Assembly (NCBI RefSeq): GCF_002221505.1
Contig: NZ_CP011036.1
Span: 682,001-746,000 of the forward strand
Length of the DNA: 64,000 nt
Reading direction: 5' to 3'
From: Pseudoalteromonas nigrifaciens
GTDB taxonomy: Bacteria; Pseudomonadota; Gammaproteobacteria; Enterobacterales; Alteromonadaceae
The notes under the pieces: model-generated
Database searches by the model: none
What the model was told of the DNA's origin: nothing
The model's input: only the letters and a program-made list of their open reading frames with translations
Program-made: the position numbers and the translations under genes
Part shown: positions 9,434-18,085 of the stretch, piece by piece
Layout of the letters: each line of letters begins with the position of its first letter
How positions within the stretch are numbered: the first letter of the stretch is position 1

Positions 9434-10609
9434 ATGTCGGTCATAAAAATGGCAGATTTAGATTTAAACGGCAAGCGTGTATTAATTCGTGAAGATTTAA
9501 ATGTACCCGTTAAAGCAGGTAAAGTGACGTCAGATGCGCGTATTCGTGCGGCGCTACCAACAATTAAGTTAGCCCTTGAAAAAGGCGCAAAAGTAATGGT
9601 TATGTCACACCTTGGCCGCCCTACGGAAGGGGAATATGACGAAGAGTTTTCTCTTGCTCCTGTCGTTAATTACTTAAACGATGCCCTAGAGCAAACAGTA
9701 CGTTTAGAAAAAGACTACCTAAACGGTGTTGAACTTGCTGATAACGAAGTGGTGGTATTTGAGAACGTACGCTTTAACAAAGGCGAAAAAAATAACGACG
9801 AGGCGCTATCTAAACAACTTGCAGCATTATGTGATGTTTACGTAATGGATGCATTTGGTACGGCGCATCGCGCACAAGCCTCTACCCATGGTGTAGGATT
9901 ATTTGCAGATGTTGCGTGTGCAGGGCCATTATTATCGGCAGAGCTTGAAGCTCTTGGCAAAGCACTTGATAACCCAGCTCGCCCATTAGTGGCGATTGTG
10001 GGTGGTTCAAAAGTGTCTACTAAATTAACAGTGCTTGATTCACTATCAAAAATTGTTGATCAGCTAGTAACCGGTGGCGGTATTGCTAATACCTTTATTG
10101 CGGCGGCGGGTTATCCTGTTGGTAAATCGCTTTACGAAGCTGATTTAATGGATGAAGCGAATCGCTTATGCGCAGCGGCTGTTGCTAACAATGGTGAAAT
10201 TCCAGTACCGACTGATGTTGTTGTAGGTAATGAGTTTTCAGACTCAGCAGTAGCAACACTTAAAGATGTAAGTGAAGTTACCAGCGACGATATGATTTTT
10301 GATATTGGCCCAGATACAGCAAACAAGCTGGCAAAAATAATTGCTAATGCAGGTACTGTAGTATGGAATGGCCCTGTTGGCGTGTTTGAGTTTGACCAAT
10401 TTGGTAACGGTACTCGTGCTATTGCCCAAGCTATTGCTAATTCAAATGCGTTTTCGATTGCAGGCGGTGGCGACACCTTAGCGGCAATTGATAAGTACGG
10501 CATTAGCGATAAAATATCGTATATTTCTACTGGTGGTGGTGCGTTTTTAGAGTTTTTAGAAGGCAAAAAGCTACCAGCAGTTGAAATGCTAGAATCGCGC
10601 GCTAAGTAA
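9434..10609 (+). CDS. pgk: Phosphoglycerate kinase
   Basis: A 391-residue glycolytic/gluconeogenic enzyme that transfers phosphate between 1,3-bisphosphoglycerate and ADP. The start is placed at the ATG at 9434. It has a TAAGGAG ribosome-binding site at 9421-9427, and the protein then begins MSVIKM like E. coli Pgk. A longer reading from a TTG at 9401 would run through that site. Family landmarks include [16 protein letters not shown], the glycine-rich VGGSKVSTK and the C-terminal GGGDT and [10 protein letters not shown] segments. It is the middle gene of the epd-pgk-fba cluster. Confidence 0.97.
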   Translation: MSVIKMADLDLNGKRVLIREDLNVPVKAGKVTSDARIRAALPTIKLALEKGAKVMVMSHLGRPTEGEYDEEFSLAPVVNYLNDALEQTVRLEKDYLNGVELADNEVVVFENVRFNKGEKNNDEALSKQLAALCDVYVMDAFGTAHRAQASTHGVGLFADVACAGPLLSAELEALGKALDNPARPLVAIVGGSKVSTKLTVLDSLSKIVDQLVTGGGIANTFIAAAGYPVGKSLYEADLMDEANRLCAAAVANNGEIPVPTDVVVGNEFSDSAVATLKDVSEVTSDDMIFDIGPDTANKLAKIIANAGTVVWNGPVGVFEFDQFGNGTRAIAQAIANSNAFSIAGGGDTLAAIDKYGISDKISYISTGGGAFLEFLEGKKLPAVEMLESRAK

Positions 10610-10629
10610 TTTATTTTATTTAGGCGTAA

Positions 10630-10653
10630 GCGGATGGAGGTTACTTCATCCGC
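10630..10653 (+). other. Hairpin between pgk and fba
   Basis: Seven-base arms GCGGATG (10630-10636) and CATCCGC (10647-10653) close a ten-base loop in the 208-base gap between pgk and fba. No U-tract follows, so it looks more like an RNA-processing or stabilising hairpin than a terminator. The fba promoter may lie downstream of it. Confidence 0.45.
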
Positions 10654-10817
10654 AATAATTAATTATTAAATACCTCTCACCCTAATTTAATAATTGATTT
10701 TTACGCGTTAGTTACTGTTTATCAGTACTAATTCGTGGCGCAGTGATTGCGCCAAACTAACACATCCGTTCAAACTAGATGGCAGAGAACTGCTATCAAA
10801 AAATTGGAGAAAACCCA

Positions 10818-11882
10818 ATGGCTTTAATCAGTATGCGACAACTTCTGGATCATGCCGCTGAGCATGGTTATGGCGTACCTGCTTTTAACGTTAACAACCA
10901 AGAGCAAATGCGCGCAATAATGGAAGCGGCTGACAAAACCAATAGCCCTGTAATTGTGCAAGGTTCTGCAGGCGCACGTGCTTATGCTGGTGCCCCATTT
11001 ATTCGTCATATGATTTTAGCAGCGGTTGAAGAGTGGCCACATATTCCAGTGGTTATGCATCAAGATCACGGTACATCACCGGGTGTATGTCAGCGTTCAA
11101 TTCAACTTGGGTTTTCATCAGTAATGATGGACGGCTCATTATTGAGCGATGGTAAAACACCTTCAAGCTACGAATATAACGTAGAAGTAACCCGTAAAAC
11201 TGTAGAAATGGCACATGCGTGTGGTGTTTCTGTTGAAGGCGAACTGGGTGTTTTAGGTTCGCTTGAAACAGGTGAAGCAGGCGAAGAAGATGGTATTGGC
11301 GCAGAGGGTAAATTAACCACTGAGCAAATGCTAACTAATCCAGAAGAAGCGGCTGACTTTGTAAATAAAACCCATGTTGATGCGCTGGCAATTGCTTGTG
11401 GTACATCGCACGGTGCGTATAAATTTACTCGTCCACCAACGGATGATATTTTAGCGATTGATCGTATTAAAGCAATTCATGCACGTATTCCAAATACTCA
11501 CTTAGTAATGCATGGCTCATCATCGGTTCCACAAGAATGGTTAGAAATAATTAATCAGTACGGTGGCGAAATTCCAGAAACTTACGGTGTGCCAGTAGAG
11601 CAAATTATTGAAGGGATTAAGTTTGGCGTACGTAAAGTTAATATTGATACAGACTTACGTTTAGCATCTACCGGTGCGGTGCGTCGCCATTTGGCGCTTA
11701 ATCCGGCAAACTTCGATCCGCGTAAATTTTTAGCGGCAGCAACTCAAGCCATGACCGATATTTGTATTTCGCGTTATGAGTCGTTTGGTACAGCAGGCCA
11801 AGCTAGCAAAATTAAACCAATTTCATTAGATGAAATGCATCTTAAGTATTTAAGCGGCGAGTTAGACCCACGCATTAAATAA
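10818..11882 (+). CDS. fba: Class II fructose-bisphosphate aldolase (Calvin-cycle subtype)
   Basis: A 354-residue zinc-dependent aldolase interconverting fructose 1,6-bisphosphate with dihydroxyacetone phosphate and glyceraldehyde 3-phosphate. The start is the ATG at 10818, which follows TTGGAG and gives the usual N terminus [10 protein letters not shown]. Metal and active-site motifs include HQDHGT, EGELG, an IACGTSHG segment and MHGSSS. The sequence fits the 'Calvin cycle subtype' (class IIB) rather than the class IIA FbaA of E. coli, although the gene occupies the same chromosomal place. It ends at a strong terminator. Confidence 0.95.
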   Translation: MALISMRQLLDHAAEHGYGVPAFNVNNQEQMRAIMEAADKTNSPVIVQGSAGARAYAGAPFIRHMILAAVEEWPHIPVVMHQDHGTSPGVCQRSIQLGFSSVMMDGSLLSDGKTPSSYEYNVEVTRKTVEMAHACGVSVEGELGVLGSLETGEAGEEDGIGAEGKLTTEQMLTNPEEAADFVNKTHVDALAIACGTSHGAYKFTRPPTDDILAIDRIKAIHARIPNTHLVMHGSSSVPQEWLEIINQYGGEIPETYGVPVEQIIEGIKFGVRKVNIDTDLRLASTGAVRRHLALNPANFDPRKFLAAATQAMTDICISRYESFGTAGQASKIKPISLDEMHLKYLSGELDPRIK

Positions 11883-11905
11883 TTGATCATTTTAGACTTT
11901 TTACT

Positions 11906-11937
11906 AAAGCCAGTTGCATTGTCACTGGCTTTTTTTA
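11906..11937 (+). terminator. Intrinsic terminator after fba
   Basis: A nine-base perfect stem (AAAGCCAGT at 11906-11914 with ACTGGCTTT at 11924-11932) and a T-run follow the fba stop codon by about 25 bases. Confidence 0.92.
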
Positions 11938-11948
11938 TGCCGTTTAGG

Positions 11949-12041
11949 GATCAATATCTTACTAACAGCAGGTAATTAGGATCACTGAATTACTAACGTG
12001 ATCAGTTTGAGATCATTACTTTACTAAGTAAACCGGTATTT
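11949..12041 (+). repeat. Three tandem 31-base GATC-anchored repeats
   Basis: Three imperfect direct repeats start at 11949, 11980 and 12011, an exact 31-base period. Each begins GATCA and has TTACTAAC (TTACTAAG in the third) starting exactly 10 bases after the start of GATC. A fourth copy with the same internal spacing lies inverted at 12261-12278. A looser fourth direct copy is GATCATAATTGTATTACTAG at 12191-12210, with the internal spacing 3 bases longer. The array is in the non-coding region before phoB. Nothing in the sequence shows which protein binds it. Confidence 0.7.
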
Positions 12042-12260
12042 TAGCCCTAGTTGGCGCTTAAATTCATTATTAAATAAAAGAATAGTACAAACAATCATCA
12101 GCTTAGCTATTTCACTGGGTATAATAGTGATCCCAAAACGGATCTGCTTAATAAAACTCTGATCTTTTAATTTAAGATCATCACAATGCAGATCATAATT
12201 GTATTACTAGGTTAGCGTATGCTATTTAACTGAGCAAAGTTGGCTGCTTTAACACACAAT

Positions 12261-12278
12261 GTTAGTAAAATAATGATC
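12261..12278 (-). repeat. Inverted copy of the GATC-N6-TTACTAAC motif
   Basis: On the minus strand this reads GATCATTATTTTACTAAC, with the same offset from GATC to TTACTAAC as the three tandem copies at 11949-12041. It lies 165 bases before the phoB start codon. Confidence 0.65.
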
Positions 12279-12378
12279 CTGCTATACGCTTTGCTTTATC
12301 GCTATAATTGCGTGTAAATATTTATTTTGTCACTATTTTGTGTTTTTTTACTGTTATATTAACTTACGCGCTAGGTTT

Positions 12379-12406
12379 TCATAAAAGTGTCATACTTAGT
12401 CATAAT
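12379..12406 (+). promoter_or_regulatory. Pho box upstream of phoB
   Basis: TCAT occurs three times at 10-11-base spacing (12379, 12390, 12400), within TTTTCATAAAAGTGTCATA and then GTCATAA. This matches the repeated CTGTCAT-type half-sites bound by PhoB. It lies 37 bases before the phoB start codon, implying autoregulation under phosphate limitation. Confidence 0.75.
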
Positions 12407-12442
12407 AATGAAAACAAATTCGATAGCTAAGAGATAAATGGA

Positions 12443-13132
12443 ATGTCACGTAAAGTATTAGTCGTTGATGATGAAGCACCGATCAGAGAAATGTTGGTTT
12501 TTGTTTTAGAACAAAATGGATTTCAGGCAATTGAAGCAGAAGATTACGACTCTGCTATTGCGGCAATGGTAGAGCCATACCCAGATATGGTATTACTCGA
12601 TTGGATGTTACCTGGGGGTAGTGGAATTCAAATTGCTAAAAAGTTTAAACAAAATGAATACACGCGCGCTATTCCCATTATTATGCTCACCGCTCGTGGC
12701 GAAGAAGAAGACAAAGTACGCGGCCTAGAAGTAGGTGCCGATGACTATGTTACTAAGCCATTTTCGCCCAAAGAACTCATGGCCCGCATTAAAGCGGTTA
12801 TACGTCGTGTGTCGCCCACCTCATTAGAAGAAGCAATTGACGTACATGGCCTGCGCCTTGATCCTATTTCGCACCGCGTTACCTCAGGTGGCAGTGAGCT
12901 TGATATGGGGCCTACCGAATTTAGATTACTACACTTTTTTATGACCCACACCGAGCGCGTATATAGCCGTGAGCAATTACTTGATCAAGTTTGGGGTACT
13001 AACGTATACGTTGAAGACCGTACGGTTGATGTACATATTCGCCGCTTACGTAAAGCTATTTCACCCTTAGGGCATGACCGCTTAGTGCAAACGGTACGCG
13101 GAGCAGGTTATCGCTTTTCAAGTAAATTATAA
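12443..13132 (+). CDS. phoB: Phosphate regulon response regulator PhoB
   Basis: A 229-residue OmpR-family regulator. The receiver domain (1-120) has acidic residues VVDDE near the start, the phosphoacceptor Asp53 in [11 protein letters not shown], and the conserved Lys in [11 protein letters not shown] winged-helix DNA-binding domain (about 130-229) ends ...[16 protein letters not shown]. The sequence [12 protein letters not shown] and the pairing with phoR and pstS identify PhoB. It acts in the cytoplasm and activates phosphate-starvation genes by binding Pho boxes, candidates for which are visible before both phoB and pstS. Confidence 0.96.
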   Translation: MSRKVLVVDDEAPIREMLVFVLEQNGFQAIEAEDYDSAIAAMVEPYPDMVLLDWMLPGGSGIQIAKKFKQNEYTRAIPIIMLTARGEEEDKVRGLEVGADDYVTKPFSPKELMARIKAVIRRVSPTSLEEAIDVHGLRLDPISHRVTSGGSELDMGPTEFRLLHFFMTHTERVYSREQLLDQVWGTNVYVEDRTVDVHIRRLRKAISPLGHDRLVQTVRGAGYRFSSKL

Positions 13133-13186
13133 TGTACTTGCAGCTTAACTAAGTACCAATGGATAGCGACTTTAAGGTAACAGTGT

Positions 13187-14518
13187 ATGTATAGAGTTAT
13201 TAATAAACGCACCTTAGTTAAACGGCTGTTTATCTATTTTATACCTTTACTGCTAATAGGGCTGTTAGTAGGTGCCCCATTTTTGTTGTTATTTTTAGGC
13301 TCATTTTCGCTACTTATTTGGCACTACTACCAACTTTATCGTTTAAGTGATTGGTTGCTTAATCAACAAAGCTTTAACCCGCCCGAAGGAGAGGGCGCAT
13401 GGGAGCAGGTATTCGAAGGTATTTATCAGCTGCAGCATCGTAATCGTAAAAAGCGTAATGAACTATCGGCATTAATTCATCGCTTTCGTGATGGTGCTGA
13501 AGCCATTCCTGATGCGGTGATAGTGCTGCAAAATGATTTAACCATTTATTGGTGTAATCAACTGGCATTAAAAGTATTAGGCTTGCAGTGGCCTACAGAT
13601 CAAGGGCAGCGTCTGGATAACTTAATTCGTGAACCTAAATTTGCTAAGTATATGCACCGCGGCCAATTTACCGAGCCACTGGAGCTTGAAAGTGGTCATA
13701 ACATAGAGCAAATACTTGAGTTTAGAGTTATGCCCTATGCCAGCACACAGTTAATGGTAGTAGTACGCGATGTAACCCGCTTAAAGCAACTAGAACAAAT
13801 GCGCAAAGACTTTGTTGCCAATGTGTCGCATGAACTGCGAACCCCGCTCACGGTGGTTACAGGCTATCTTGAGATGATGGATAGCGACATGATGCCACCG
13901 CCCGCAATGTGGAATAAAGCCCAAAATACTATGCTTGAGCAATGCAAACGCATGGACAGTTTAGTTACTCAGCTGCTATCACTATCACGTATAGAAGGTG
14001 CGCGTAAGCAAAATAACGATAAAGCGGTTAATGTACCCTTACTACTTAACTATATTCAAACAGAAGCTAACTCAATTAATCAGCAAAAAAAGCATCAGCT
14101 TATTTTTAATATTGATACTTCCTTAGATATTAGCGGATCAGCAGATGAACTGCGCAGTGCATTCTCTAATTTAGTTTTTAACGCCATTCATTACACTAAA
14201 CCAGGCGGAAAAATAACAATATGTTGGCAGCGTCAAAACGATCGAGCTTGCTTTAGCGTAACCGATAATGGTGATGGTATTGCGCCTGAGCATATAAATC
14301 GTTTAACGGAGCGCTTTTACCGGGTAGATAAAGCGCGCAGTCGCACTACAGGTGGTTCAGGCCTTGGGCTCGCAATTACCAAACACGTATTAACTCGCCA
14401 CAATAGCCAGTTAAATATTAGTAGTGTTTTGGGTCAAGGTTCGTGTTTTTCTTTTGATTTTTCAAGTAATAAAATAGTACCTATGAGCAGCACAGTACAA
14501 ACAAGTGGCAAGTCATAA
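13187..14518 (+). CDS. phoR: Phosphate regulon sensor histidine kinase PhoR
   Basis: A 443-residue inner-membrane kinase. The order is two closely spaced N-terminal membrane helices (about 12-46), a charged linker, a PAS domain (about 100-200), the dimerisation/phosphoacceptor helix with His215 in NVSHELRTPLTV, and the ATPase domain (about 325-430) with DNGDGI and TGGSGLGLAI boxes. This small-membrane-domain, PAS-containing layout is that of PhoR. Such proteins sense phosphate indirectly through the Pst transporter and PhoU. It lies 54 bases downstream of phoB with an AAGG ribosome-binding site. Its stop codon lies inside the pstS Pho box. Confidence 0.95.
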   Translation: MYRVINKRTLVKRLFIYFIPLLLIGLLVGAPFLLLFLGSFSLLIWHYYQLYRLSDWLLNQQSFNPPEGEGAWEQVFEGIYQLQHRNRKKRNELSALIHRFRDGAEAIPDAVIVLQNDLTIYWCNQLALKVLGLQWPTDQGQRLDNLIREPKFAKYMHRGQFTEPLELESGHNIEQILEFRVMPYASTQLMVVVRDVTRLKQLEQMRKDFVANVSHELRTPLTVVTGYLEMMDSDMMPPPAMWNKAQNTMLEQCKRMDSLVTQLLSLSRIEGARKQNNDKAVNVPLLLNYIQTEANSINQQKKHQLIFNIDTSLDISGSADELRSAFSNLVFNAIHYTKPGGKITICWQRQNDRACFSVTDNGDGIAPEHINRLTERFYRVDKARSRTTGGSGLGLAITKHVLTRHNSQLNISSVLGQGSCFSFDFSSNKIVPMSSTVQTSGKS

Positions 14519-14549
14519 AAGTGTCATTTAAGGGTAATATCACTGTCAT
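14512..14549 (+). promoter_or_regulatory. Pho boxes upstream of pstS
   Basis: GTCAT occurs at 14512 and 14523, and again after CT at 14545. The spacings are 11 and 22 bases, one and two helical turns, which is the pattern of tandem PhoB sites. The first copy overlaps the phoR stop codon. pstS can therefore be induced independently of phoBR. Confidence 0.78.
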
Positions 14550-14608
14550 CTACACAATTTACAGTGAACACAGTTAAAAAATGGGACGAACAAATTGGAG
14601 AACCCCAC

Positions 14609-15577
14609 ATGAAATTTAAAAACTTAGTTGCCGCAATGGGTGTGGCTGTTACAACGTTTGTATCTGCACAAGCAGTCGCTTTGGATAACGCACTACCTGA
14701 GTATCAAAAAATTAGTGGTGTTTCAGGGAATTTTTCATCGGTAGGTTCAGACACATTAGCGAACATGATGACATTTTGGGCTGAAGAATATAAACGTATT
14801 TATCCAAATATAAATATTCAAATACAAGCAGCTGGCTCATCAACTGCGCCACCGGCATTAACCGAAGGCACAGCAAATTTAGGGCCAATGAGCCGTAAAA
14901 TGAAATCAAAAGAAGTTGAAGCATTCGAAAAACGCCATGGTTATAAACCCACAGAAGTACGGGTTGCCATCGATGCACTTGCGGTATTTGTACACAAAGA
15001 CAACCCTATAGAAGGGCTACGTATTGATGAAATAGATGCTATTTTTTCATCTACTCGTAAGTGCGGTGCAACGCAGCAAGTTAACCGCTGGAGTGACGTA
15101 GGTTTAACTGGAGAATGGGCTGCCAAAGATATTCAATTGTATGGGCGTAACTCGGTATCAGGCACTTATGGTTACTTTAAAAAGAAAGCACTGTGTAAAG
15201 GCGACTTTCGTAATAACGTAAATGAGCAACCGGGTTCAGCATCTGTAGTGCAGTCTATTTCATCTTCATTGAACGCGATTGGCTACTCAGGAATTGGCTA
15301 TAAAACCTCTGGTGTACGCACAGTTCCACTGGCCAAAAAAGGCAGCCACTTTGTTGATGCAACGCTTGAAAATGTAGCACAAGGTAAGTATCCGCTGTCG
15401 CGCTTTTTATACCTTTACGTGAACAAGCACCCGAATAAACCATTAGCACCAATTGAAGCTGAATTTTTAAAAATGGTATTGTCGAAAGATGGGCAGAAAA
15501 TTGTAGAAAAAGACGGTTATGTACCGCTTTCAGCCAAATTGGCTGAAGTTGAGCTTAAAAAGTTAGGCTTAAATTAA
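14609..15577 (+). CDS. pstS: Periplasmic phosphate-binding protein PstS
   Basis: A 322-residue exported phosphate-binding protein. The start is the ATG at 14609, after TTGGAG, giving a clean signal peptide ([17 protein letters not shown] to about residue 24). The mature part has the family pattern VGSDTL near the N terminus, [12 protein letters not shown], and the [12 protein letters not shown] segment that contributes phosphate ligands. No pstC, pstA or pstB follows. A terminator ends the unit 20 bases after the stop, so this protein must serve a transporter encoded elsewhere or act alone. Confidence 0.93.
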   Translation: MKFKNLVAAMGVAVTTFVSAQAVALDNALPEYQKISGVSGNFSSVGSDTLANMMTFWAEEYKRIYPNINIQIQAAGSSTAPPALTEGTANLGPMSRKMKSKEVEAFEKRHGYKPTEVRVAIDALAVFVHKDNPIEGLRIDEIDAIFSSTRKCGATQQVNRWSDVGLTGEWAAKDIQLYGRNSVSGTYGYFKKKALCKGDFRNNVNEQPGSASVVQSISSSLNAIGYSGIGYKTSGVRTVPLAKKGSHFVDATLENVAQGKYPLSRFLYLYVNKHPNKPLAPIEAEFLKMVLSKDGQKIVEKDGYVPLSAKLAEVELKKLGLN

Positions 15578-15597
15578 GTCACTAAATTATACGCAAT

Positions 15598-15624
15598 AAA
15601 AAACCGCTCATTGAGCGGTTTTTT
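15598..15624. terminator. Bidirectional terminator between pstS and lipoprotein gene
   Basis: A 27-base near-perfect palindrome with CCGCT/AGCGG core, A-run on one side and T-run on the other, lies between convergent genes and can serve both strands. Confidence 0.9.
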
Positions 15625-15654
15625 ATATTTACTGTTCAGGTACAAGCCTAATAC

Positions 15655-15891
15655 TTATATGTTACCTAAGTTTTCGGCTTGTGCTTTACACTGATTATAG
15701 CTCTCAACACACTTAGCTGAGCATACTTGCTGCTTTAAACCTTCGCCAGTTGATTGTTGCTCACAACTACTTTCGCATTGATAGTTTTGTTGTGCACATT
15801 GATTTAACTCTGGATTTCCAGCGTTATTCTGACAACCTGCTAATAGCATAAATGTAAGGGCTACTGCGCTCATTTTTATTAAAGTATGCAT
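15655..15891 (-). CDS. Small cysteine-rich lipoprotein
   Basis: A 78-residue predicted lipoprotein. The signal peptide ends in the lipobox LLAGC, with Cys19 as the acylation site. The mature part contains six further cysteines, several in a repeated C-x3-C arrangement (CESSC, CSAKC) that suggests disulphide-linked helices. I do not recognise a named family. It lies upstream of nothing obviously related; panC begins 30 bases beyond on the same strand, so it may be the last gene of the pan unit or separately expressed. Confidence 0.7.
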   Translation of the reverse strand: MHTLIKMSAVALTFMLLAGCQNNAGNPELNQCAQQNYQCESSCEQQSTGEGLKQQVCSAKCVESYNQCKAQAENLGNI

Positions 15892-15921
15892 GCTTATCCT
15901 TAAATGAAAGTCGCGGTTATA

Positions 15922-16770
15922 TTAAACTTCAACCTGAAGGTTATCGATTAATCTAACACTGCCTAAATAGGCCGCGGCTAAAATAACAAATTTGTTATCA
16001 TCGAGTGTAGCAGCTTTTAACGTATCTCGTTGAGCTATCGAAAAATAGTCTGGTTTTAATCCAGCTTGCTGTAAACTTTGTTTGGCTGTTTCTTCCAGCG
16101 TAGCAAAGTCAGTATTACCACTTTTAAGTTGCTCAGCGCAGTTATTAAGCACTTTAAAAAGTGCGGTGGCACTGTCTTTTTGCTCATTCGATAAGTAACC
16201 ATTACGCGAACTCATAGCAAGCCCAGAGACTTCACGCATAGTTGATACACCAATAACTTCAACCGGAATCGATAAGTCGCGAGCCATAGTTTTAATTACT
16301 TGTAGCTGCTGAAAGTCTTTTTCGCCAAAACAAGCGTAATCTGGCTGCACTAAATTAAAGAGTTTAGTAACAACTGTTGCCACACCTCTAAAGTGCCCTG
16401 GGCGTGAACCACCACAATAACCTAATGAAATATCAGGTACATCTACAAAGCTTTGTGCAGCTAAACCATTAGGATAAATAGTCTCTACACTTGGCGTAAA
16501 TACAATATCAGTTTCAAGGTCGGCTAAGCCACGCTTGTCCTCATCAAGGGTACGAGGGTAATTGTCTAAGTCTTCATTAGCGCCAAATTGCATAGGGTTA
16601 ACAAAAATGCTTACTACGACTTTATCGGCCATCATTTTTGCTTTTTCGACTAACGAAAAGTGGCCTAAGTGCAAGTTGCCCATAGTGGGTACTAGGGCAA
16701 TGCTTAATCCGGCTTGGCGCCATGCTTTAATTTGGCTACGTAATGATTTAATTTCAGTAATTGACTGCAT
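15922..16770 (-). CDS. panC: Pantothenate synthetase (pantoate--beta-alanine ligase)
   Basis: A 282-residue enzyme that condenses pantoate with beta-alanine using ATP, the last step of pantothenate synthesis. Motifs include the ATP-binding [19 protein letters not shown], the GEKDFQQL segment (KMSKS-equivalent region precedes MSSRNGYL), and SSRNGYLS. Its start codon overlaps the panB stop codon by one base (TAATG), implying translational coupling. Full length for the family. Confidence 0.96.
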
Positions 16771-17564
16771 TATTTAAACTCGTGTTCGGCACTTGGAAAG
16801 GCACCGCTTTTTACATCGGTACAATACTTTTTAACGGCTTCAGGCATATTGCCTGTTTCGAGTAAAAAGTTTTTCGAAAATTTAGGAATAAACCCAGCAG
16901 AAATACCTACTAAGTCGTGCATTACTAATATTTGACCATCGGTAGTATTACCCGCGCCAATGCCAATAGTAGGAATAGTTAATGCGTCGGTAACGCGTTT
17001 TGCCAGTGCGCTTGGAATACATTCCAGTACTAATAATTGTGCGCCAGCCGCTTCAAGGGCTTTAGCATCGGCAATTATTTTTAGTGCTTGCTCTTCTGCA
17101 CGCCCTTGTACTTTAAAACCACCAAACACATGTACCGACTGCGGCGTTAGGCCTAAATGACCACACACAGGAATACCTTGTTGAGTTAGGGCTTCAATGC
17201 TCTCAAAAAGCCATTCACCCCCTTCTAACTTAACCATGTTTGCACCAGCACGCATTAGCTCAGCGGCATTTTTACAGGTGTCATTGGGGCTCGAATAAGT
17301 CATAAACGGCATATCAGCAATTACAAACAGCTCACGGCTACCCGCACGTACGCAACGAGTGTGATAGGCAATATCTTGATTAGTTACGCCAAGTGTATCG
17401 TCGCCGCCCTGTAATACCATACCCAAAGAGTCGCCAACTAAAATAACTTCAACGCCGTTATCATGAAATAACTTAGCAAAACTGGCATCATAAGCTGTTA
17501 AAGCAGTAATTTTATTTTTTTCTGCTTTCATTTTATTTAAAGTTGAAACTGTTATTTTAGACAT
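16770..17564 (-). CDS. panB: 3-methyl-2-oxobutanoate hydroxymethyltransferase
   Basis: A 264-residue TIM-barrel enzyme that transfers a hydroxymethyl group from methylenetetrahydrofolate to ketoisovalerate to give ketopantoate. Characteristic segments are [23 protein letters not shown], the metal-binding Asp residues in these loops, KLEGG, and [11 protein letters not shown]. It is followed immediately by panC and preceded by folK on the same strand, the usual order in gammaproteobacteria. The GGTGAG ribosome-binding site fits the start at 17564. Confidence 0.97.
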
Positions 17565-17594
17565 AATTTTCTCACCGGCATAAGCCTTAGTTAA

Positions 17595-18080
17595 TTACTG
17601 TGGTAATTGTTGTAAATTGTTAAGCGGTAATGTATTTGCAATAGTGTGTAGTGCAATGCCGCTGGGTAAAATAAGTTTTGGCGCAAGTTCTAGCAGTGGA
17701 TACACAACAAACTCACGTTCAGTTAAACCATAATGAGGCACTATAAGGCGCTCGGTATTAATTGTTTGTGCGTCAAACAATAACATATCTATATCTAAAG
17801 TACGTGGCCCCCAACGCTCGGCTTTTCTAACACGGCCATGCTCAAGCTCAATTGCTTGGGTTAAATCAAGCAGCTTTTCAGGGCTAAGCGTAGTGTTTAT
17901 GCAGGCAACGGCGTTAATATAGTCAGGTTGGTCTTGTGGGCCCATGGGCTTACTCGCATAGTAATGCGAAACACTTATAAATTCACAATCTGGCAGCTTT
18001 TTAAGCGCGGCAATAGCGTTATCAAGCTGCTTTTTTGGTGAGTTTAAATTGGCACCCAAACCTAAATAAACACAGTGCAT
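17595..18080 (-). CDS. folK: 6-hydroxymethyl-7,8-dihydropterin pyrophosphokinase
   Basis: A 161-residue folate-pathway kinase that transfers pyrophosphate from ATP to hydroxymethyl-dihydropterin. The motifs YLGLGANL, SKPMGPQDQPDYINAV and the signature RWGPRTLDIDMLL (with the two metal-binding aspartates) are all present. Its start is six bases from the pcnB stop codon, so it is expressed with pcnB as in E. coli. Confidence 0.96.
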   Translation of the reverse strand: MHCVYLGLGANLNSPKKQLDNAIAALKKLPDCEFISVSHYYASKPMGPQDQPDYINAVACINTTLSPEKLLDLTQAIELEHGRVRKAERWGPRTLDIDMLLFDAQTINTERLIVPHYGLTEREFVVYPLLELAPKLILPSGIALHTIANTLPLNNLQQLPQ

Positions 18081-18085
18081 AGAAG

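Larger units (their letters stand above)
11938..12378. promoter_or_regulatory. GATC-rich non-coding region upstream of phoB
   Basis: About 440 bases without a plausible gene. GATC occurs at 11949, 11980, 12000, 12011, 12129, 12141, 12161, 12176, 12191 and 12275, plus one at 11885 just before, which is far above chance (about one per 250-300 bases). The sequence at 12161-12173 (GATCTTTTAATTT) resembles the GATC-headed AT-rich 13-mers of enterobacterial oriC, but I see no DnaA boxes. It may be a Dam-methylation-sensitive control region. Confidence 0.55.

Noticed and set aside
10132..10566. 144-codon frame opposite pgk
   Set aside because: Antisense shadow of a highly conserved enzyme, no start signal.
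11881..12442. Chromosomal replication origin in the GATC-rich region
   Set aside because: No DnaA boxes and no dnaA, gidA, mioC or partition genes nearby; only the GATC density and one 13-mer-like word fit.
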